The translations under genes were made by a program, and so were the position numbers. Under the pieces are notes generated by a model. It was given only the letters and a program-made list of their open reading frames with translations, searched no databases and was not told where the DNA came from. A DNA stretch of 8,330 nt from CAYYAU01 sp964469765 [NCBI: uncultured Clostridia bacterium] (lineage in GTDB: Bacteria; UBA6262; WVXT01; CAYYAU01), in the NCBI GenBank assembly GCA_964469765.1, contig CAYYAU010000045.1:1-8330 (forward strand), in the 5' to 3' direction. How positions within the stretch are numbered: the stretch's first letter is position 1; every line of letters begins with the position of its first letter. Positions 6,001-8,330 of the stretch are shown in pieces.

Positions 6001-8330
6001 ATTAATACCGGTGCTCTTGCACCTTTTTTATAAACCGCACCTATTATTATCTTTGCTCTTTTTAACTTTGCTATTAGGTCTCTTCTTTCTACTTCAGAAT
6101 TTAGAATGGTTATATTTTCAACGCCTTTGTTTTTAAATAGTTTCTTTAAGTTCTTTCTCCTTTCTGGATTTATCTCTGTAATAGTAACATTAGCCTTCAT
6201 CCTTGATAGAGTGATAGCAGCATTTACTCCTACAACTCCGCCTCCTAAGACAACTGTTTCTTTATCTTTAAGGGAAATCTTAGGAACTTCAGGATATCTT
6301 TTTATAATTTCTTTTTGTTGTTTTCTATCAGTAATACCTTTTGTATAAAATAATGACTGATATGCAGCAAGAATTCCAGCTACTTCACTCATAGGTTCTA
6401 AAAGAGGTGTTTTTCCATTTACATCAACAGTTTCATAACCAATTGCTATACATTTATTCTTCATTAAATATTCTGTTAATTTTTTATTTGAAGCTAAATG
6501 AAGATAGGTAAATATAATTTGAGATGGTTTTATTAACTTACATTCTTTAGGAAGAGGTTCTTTTACCTTCTTTATCAAATCTGCTCTACTGTAAACCTCT
6601 TTTAAAGTATCTACTATTTGAGCACCTGCTTGTATGTAACTTTCATCTTTATACCCGCTTTTTCTTCCAGCATTCTTTTGAACAATAACCCTTATAGCGT
6701 TTTTAGTTAGTTCTTTAACTCCTTCAGGTGTAAGGCCAACCCTTGTTTCAGCTGGTTTTATTTCTTTTGGGACACCAACAACTAAAGGTGATTGTTGAGC
6801 TAAAATGCTATTTTCATTCTTGCGGTTATCTAATTCTTTAAGTGTTGGTATCTGATTTATCTTTTTTCTTTCATCATCGTTAAACTCTTCTGGTAACTCT
6901 ATGGGTAAATCAAGTTTTTTTAATATACTTATTGCTGATAAAACAAATGGTCTATTTTTCTTGTTAGAAATATCGTTTCCATTCGCTATTCCAAATGCAC
7001 GTTGAGTGCCTTCAATTCCGTTTACAAAATAATATCGGAATGAAATATAAGGTTGACCGGATAAATTACCAAATCTGGAAATAAACTCATTTGAAATCCA
7101 AGAGAAATGAACCACTCCAAAACATACTAATTTAAGTTTAGGGTAAACAGTAACTCGGGTAATATTATTCTTTATAATTAACTTCAGTAGTTCTCTGCCC
7201 GTAAGTTTATCCAAAATCTTATTGGCTGGTAACTTTTCTCTTTTATCTACAGCTATTGTGATATCTTTAATGTGTTTAATATATAACAAATTGTCTTGAT
7301 TTCTTCCTTTTTTCTTTCTATTCATCCCTACCATTACATTCATATATTTTGCAATTATATTGTTATATAAAGCATGTAGACCCATTGCAATTGGAAAAGC
7401 CCATATCCCTATATTAGGGATAAGATATGCACTTCTAAAGGCAGCTCCTAAAAACATAAAATAAAAGATATGTTTTAGAGTAGTATCACCATAATCAATG
7501 ACTTTATCTTTTTTCCATTTGTAGAGGCGGGAATGGGATGCGCCATAAAGGTAAGAACTTAAGAGGTAGAACCATATAAAATGCGAAGCATCTAAAAATC
7601 CTAAGGTTGCCAAAAACCAGGGTAAGAAATTAAGTAAAATAGCTGAAAATATTCCTTCCTCAACTAAGAAACTCCATCTTACAGCAGTCTCAAGAGTTAT
7701 CAAATTTCTGTTGATAAGACCTTGCCAGAGCCATCCAATAAATCCCACAAATCCTGTGTTATTTCTTGTAAAGCTATTTTTACTTAAAACAATCCGTTTA
7801 CAAGCATTTATAATCTGGGATATTTTGGAAAGAGAAAGATTTAGTCTAATGGCTATTTCATATTGTTTTTCACCTCTAATATAAGAAAGAAATATCTCTC
7901 TGTCTCTTTGAGATACCTTACTAGCCAAAATAGTATTGATTCTATCTATCTTCTTTTTTGTAATAACTGGTCTCTTTTGGAAAGTTTTTGTCCGAGGTAT
8001 ATCCTCTTCTGTTACATCTGCCATATAGCCTTTATGTCCTTCGGGTTTTTCAGAAAATATATCTTCATATAGAATTTCTTTTGCCTTGTATTTCCTTCTA
8101 CGCCGAATATAATTAAACATAGCTCCAATTATTCTTCCATATCTTCCTTTACCTTTAGATGAGATATATGTCGTAAAAGAAACCCCTCTTTCTGGATCAA
8201 AGCGCTCAACACATCTTCCCAAAGCTATCAATCCTACTTGTTCAAACTCTTGTTGGTTTATATCAGGGTTTTGTTTATGACATCTCTGAGCATGGTAACT
8301 GACTACCTTCCTAAACCCTTCTACCATTAC
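1..8330 (-). CDS. Giant multidomain membrane protein, partial at both ends
   Basis: One reading frame runs the entire minus strand with no stop, about 2,776 codons, and is open at both edges. Identifiable domains in order are: sigma-70-like, CPBP protease-like, unknown, alanine dehydrogenase, M50 protease-like, GH13-like, unknown, two membrane segments, GT2 glycosyltransferase, Nudix-like, and Rid/chorismatase-like. The phase is the same at every anchor motif, so these domains lie on one polypeptide rather than in adjacent genes with missed stops. A Met codon at 8325-8327 sits just before the sigma-like domain and could be the start, but the frame is already open upstream of it and any ribosome binding site would lie outside the window. 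The left end runs off mid-domain. Tryptophan is TGG throughout, so no recoding is needed. The overall function is unknown. The architecture resembles giant genes of Omnitrophota, which is inference. Confidence 0.96.
3..1307 (-). other. Domain: Rid-fold module resembling FkbO/Hyg5-type chorismatase, runs off the left edge
   Basis: Residues 2342-2776. An N-terminal Rid-like unit (about 2345-2446) has DEQVEDIISNIDRILKKNG, NQVVFLKD, and PPITYIQQPP then LLAVEVTAF, a typical RidA helix-strand-strand pattern. The middle part contains VVRAWFYNPDLL, an RYKIFCATRDD stretch and PASTGIGVE (2583-2591), which read like the chorismatase 'R.WNy.pdIN ... eRY..F...R ... paatgIG' pattern. A second Rid-like unit follows with KIFVSGTACI (GT at 2661), RTIRNIKVLIS and VCRDELLVEIEAIA (2755 onward), where the family keeps its catalytic Arg/Glu region. 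Chorismatases hydrolyse chorismate; related Rid proteins deaminate imines. Between GTACI and the next helix (about 2666-2685) the sequence is hydrophobic and basic and does not resemble the family, so activity is doubtful. The reading frame continues beyond position 3. Confidence 0.62.
1308..1829 (-). other. Domain: Nudix-like, degraded Nudix box
   Basis: Residues 2168-2341. The domain starts with a strand (KVSTIFIWN), then GFLLTRRS and GRWELGITETLEPND, matching the 'llqrR...p..wel.. .G' opening of Nudix and IPP-isomerase-like proteins. The Nudix box aligns as GGSYESAAIWGLHDELGI (2215-2232). The fold positions are kept, but the catalytic REUxEE reads WGLHDE, so the Arg and first Glu are gone (Trp2224, Gly2225) and the second pair is Asp-Glu. 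Family members hydrolyse nucleoside diphosphates linked to another group, or isomerise IPP. With the box broken, binding without standard hydrolysis is more likely. It follows the glycosyltransferase directly without a linker. Confidence 0.68.
1830..2795 (-). other. Domain: GT2 glycosyltransferase, dolichyl-phosphate-sugar synthase type
   Basis: Residues 1846-2167. After a charged linker, the GT-A core begins with RVVFIIPMYNE (1884-1894). It continues with KLIVVDDGSPTED (Asp1937-Asp1938), RKGGAVYYGMRKAL, the metal-binding DxD in YTDVDTSID (Asp2022, Asp2024), VAIGSRWCKG, DIQDTQRGFKLFD (2088 onward), and GFAFDVELLLLSRLAGFNIKE with EVPIFW. This order is that of Alg5/DPM1-like enzymes, which transfer a sugar from a nucleotide sugar to a polyprenyl phosphate at the cytoplasmic face. 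The usual 'DADLSTP' reads DVDTSID, and the DTQCGFK motif has Arg in place of Cys. The segment between the MYNE and DDGS motifs, and the one before the DxD, are longer than typical. Core residues are intact, so the domain could be active. The preceding membrane hairpin fits its lipid substrate. Confidence 0.88.
2796..3044 (-). other. Two predicted transmembrane segments
   Basis: Residues 1763-1845. The first hydrophobic helix covers about 1767-1789 (VINVLLMALTALPPVILGFI) and the second about 1821-1839 (LVPSYLFPIILAGIISFLF), separated by a roughly 30-residue loop with a short amphipathic helix (YTFITKLIDYF). Basic residues flank both outer ends (KVKGEIKW before, RKYFLPKKEK after), which fits a hairpin with both ends in the cytoplasm. 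It anchors the glycosyltransferase domain that follows. Family-specific motifs are absent. Confidence 0.8.
3045..3710 (-). other. Unrecognised segment between GH13-like and membrane pair
   Basis: Residues 1541-1762, about 222 residues with no family I recognise. The first part is aromatic-rich (a WPSLSKFWIFGNNWNWRFY run near 1557-1575), followed by predicted helices rich in Lys/Arg/Leu (SKLNLQKRLDIVRELSKKY), a VLERWNWTLSTVIHTFAFRF segment that is amphipathic or weakly hydrophobic, and a highly basic stretch (KKEIKSDIARREKR; KKIIARKVKG) leading to the next membrane helix. The basic C-terminal part directly before the membrane pair suggests a cytoplasmic side by the positive-inside rule. No catalytic motif is visible. 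Confidence 0.5.
3711..4931 (-). other. Domain: GH13 alpha-amylase-like barrel
   Basis: Residues 1134-1540. The chain reads as a TIM barrel of the alpha-amylase family: a strand-helix start (PRLRNMGVGTIYLTGV), then the four family regions. Region I is VITTFVGNHVS, keeping Asn1231-His1232 but with Thr in the usual Asp position. Region II is GFDGLFLDAP, keeping the nucleophile Asp1302 but with Phe1300 where the invariant Arg belongs. Region III is VFIGELLGD with acid/base Glu1352. Region IV is IFKDSHDIRD with His1413-Asp1414. The later LPGIPMFFNGEPEA matches the 'PGIP..y.G.E' strand, and a beta-rich tail (about 1500-1540) fits the family's C-terminal sandwich. GH13 enzymes cleave or transfer alpha-glucosides. 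The loss of the region II Arg makes standard hydrolysis doubtful. Substrate cannot be assigned. Confidence 0.82.
4932..5657 (-). other. Domain: M50/site-2-protease-like membrane zinc metalloprotease
   Basis: Residues 892-1133. Two membrane segments (about 912-933 and 941-960) precede a short loop. Next comes a hydrophobic helix carrying LPHEFAHYIYAK, a canonical HEXXH zinc motif at His1019-Glu1020-His1023 inside a membrane segment, as in the M50 family. Downstream, YLSAPVSNIVITII (1059-1072) corresponds to the family's 'GP..N' helix. A last membrane segment (about 1086-1106) ends near LKEGD, where Asp1115 may stand for the third zinc ligand, normally in a conserved Asp-Gly motif. That part is divergent. 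Family members cut substrates within the membrane, often releasing transcription regulators or sigma factors from anti-sigma anchors. It sits between alanine dehydrogenase and a GH13 barrel on the same chain. Confidence 0.75.
5658..6785 (-). other. Domain: alanine dehydrogenase, full length
   Basis: Residues 516-891, 376 residues, matching free-standing L-alanine dehydrogenase (about 370). That enzyme catalyses NAD-dependent conversion of L-alanine to pyruvate and ammonia. The N-terminus reads VGVPKEIKPAETRVGLTP. The expected active-site positions are all present: Arg530 (RVGLTP), Lys590 (VKEP), His611 (YLHLAS), Glu633, and Asp797 in the IDQGG motif. The PMSEVAG motif is at 646-652, the Rossmann loop GGGVVG at 696-701, and the YCVANMPAAV signature follows the THTKP segment. 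On sequence it could be active. The free enzyme is a soluble hexamer; here it is embedded between two membrane-protease-like modules with no stop or start on either side, which is the odd feature. The shared fold with the N-terminal half of transhydrogenase PntA is an alternative, but the length and C-terminal signature favour alanine dehydrogenase. Confidence 0.93.
6786..7307 (-). other. Unrecognised soluble segment between CPBP-like and alanine dehydrogenase domains
   Basis: Residues 342-515, about 174 residues that I cannot assign. It starts with a basic stretch after the last membrane segment. It then has what reads as an alternating strand/helix region (ITIAVD near 370, GRELLKLIIKNNITRVTVYP, then a WISNEF/FGNLSG segment), and ends in a charged, Asn/Glu/Lys-rich linker running into the dehydrogenase. 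Its composition is that of a folded soluble domain for the first 130 residues and a linker for the last 40. No catalytic motif is evident. Confidence 0.55.
7308..7754 (-). other. Domain: CPBP/Rce1-type intramembrane protease-like
   Basis: Residues 193-341. This hydrophobic block has about four to five membrane segments. The three motif positions of the CPBP (CAAX protease and bacteriocin-processing) family appear in order within membrane segments: a Glu pair in VEEGIFS (Glu224-Glu225), an aromatic-xxx-His motif in YGASH (Tyr262...His266), and HxxxN in HALYN (His319...Asn323). In family members the first Glu and the two His/Asn motifs form the active site of a glutamic-type protease. The Arg normally found in EExxxR is Ser229 here, so activity is uncertain. 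It lies immediately after the sigma-like domain with only a few residues between. Confidence rests on motif order and spacing rather than on broad similarity; a non-proteolytic membrane anchor is the alternative. Confidence 0.62.
7776..8330 (-). other. Domain: sigma-70-like (regions 2 and 4)
   Basis: Residues 1-185. Region 2 is recognisable by the EQVGLIALGRCVERFDPERG stretch (residues 30-49), followed by VSFTTYIS and a basic RRRRK run (76-80). This matches the usual helix, 'FDP.rG..F.tYA' and basic DNA-contact layout. A linker of about 60 residues, too short for a full region 3, leads to a region 4 helix-turn-helix at 139-185 (VSQRDREIF, then YEIAIRLNLSLSKISQI). In the family, region 2 binds core RNA polymerase and the -10 element, and region 4 reads the -35 element. 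An insertion (GKGRYG, 60-65) interrupts region 2.3/2.4. The domain is followed directly by membrane segments on the same chain, which is unusual for a sigma factor. Whether it still binds polymerase cannot be judged. If Met2 is the start, the domain lacks region 1; if not, more protein precedes it. Confidence 0.8.

Noticed and set aside
6106-6348. Plus-strand open frame of 80 codons that looks like a small membrane protein
   Set aside because: Antisense to the Rossmann region of alanine dehydrogenase; its hydrophobicity comes from the complement of Lys/Glu-rich codons.
7863-8072. Plus-strand open frame of 69 codons
   Set aside because: Antisense to the sigma-like linker and region 4; a shadow.
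1-8330. An operon of separate genes (sigma factor, ald, amylase, glycosyltransferase and so on)
   Set aside because: There is no stop codon or frame change at any domain junction; phase was checked at anchors in nearly every domain and at both window ends.
1-8330. CRISPR arrays, tRNA/rRNA genes, insertion sequences, terminators or long repeats
   Set aside because: No regular direct repeats, terminal inverted repeats, strong hairpin plus T-run outside coding sequence, or RNA-gene signatures were seen; the window has no non-coding stretch.

Overview
The whole window is one open reading frame on the minus strand. Read from 8330 towards 1 (first codon base at positions leaving remainder 2 on division by 3), it has no stop across about 2,776 codons. 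It is open at both window edges, so neither true start nor stop is visible. I checked the phase at about ten well-spaced anchors (window ends, sigma, CPBP, Rossmann, HEXXH, GH13, GT2, Nudix and Rid motifs) and all agree, so no frameshift or intergenic gap is hidden inside. Every open frame on the plus strand is a shadow of this gene. Residue numbers below count from the codon at 8330 as residue 1; they are window numbers, not protein numbers.

The product is a giant multidomain membrane protein, at least 310 kDa in this window. In order from the N-terminal side: (1) sigma-70-like regions 2 and 4, residues 1-185; (2) a CPBP/Rce1-type intramembrane protease-like segment, 193-341; (3) an unrecognised soluble segment, 342-515; (4) a complete alanine dehydrogenase, 516-891; (5) an M50/site-2-protease-like membrane domain with HEFAH, 892-1133; (6) a GH13 alpha-amylase-like barrel, 1134-1540; (7) a second unrecognised segment, 1541-1762; (8) a pair of membrane segments, 1763-1845; (9) a GT2 glycosyltransferase of the dolichyl-phosphate-sugar synthase type, 1846-2167; (10) a Nudix-like fold with a degraded Nudix box, 2168-2341; (11) a Rid-fold module resembling FkbO/Hyg5 chorismatase, 2342 to beyond the left edge.

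The DNA is strongly AT-rich and uses the standard bacterial code (all Trp codons are TGG). A giant gene stringing housekeeping-type enzymes between membrane segments is best known to me from Candidatus Omnitrophota (former OP3). That assignment is inference; no taxonomic marker is present.

How the parts work together is unknown. The most suggestive point is the co-occurrence in one chain of a sigma-factor-like domain, two different intramembrane-protease folds and several apparently intact enzyme domains. This fits either a self-processing polyprotein or a membrane-tethered regulator released by proteolysis. Both are hypotheses. No RNA gene, mobile element, CRISPR, promoter or terminator was found.
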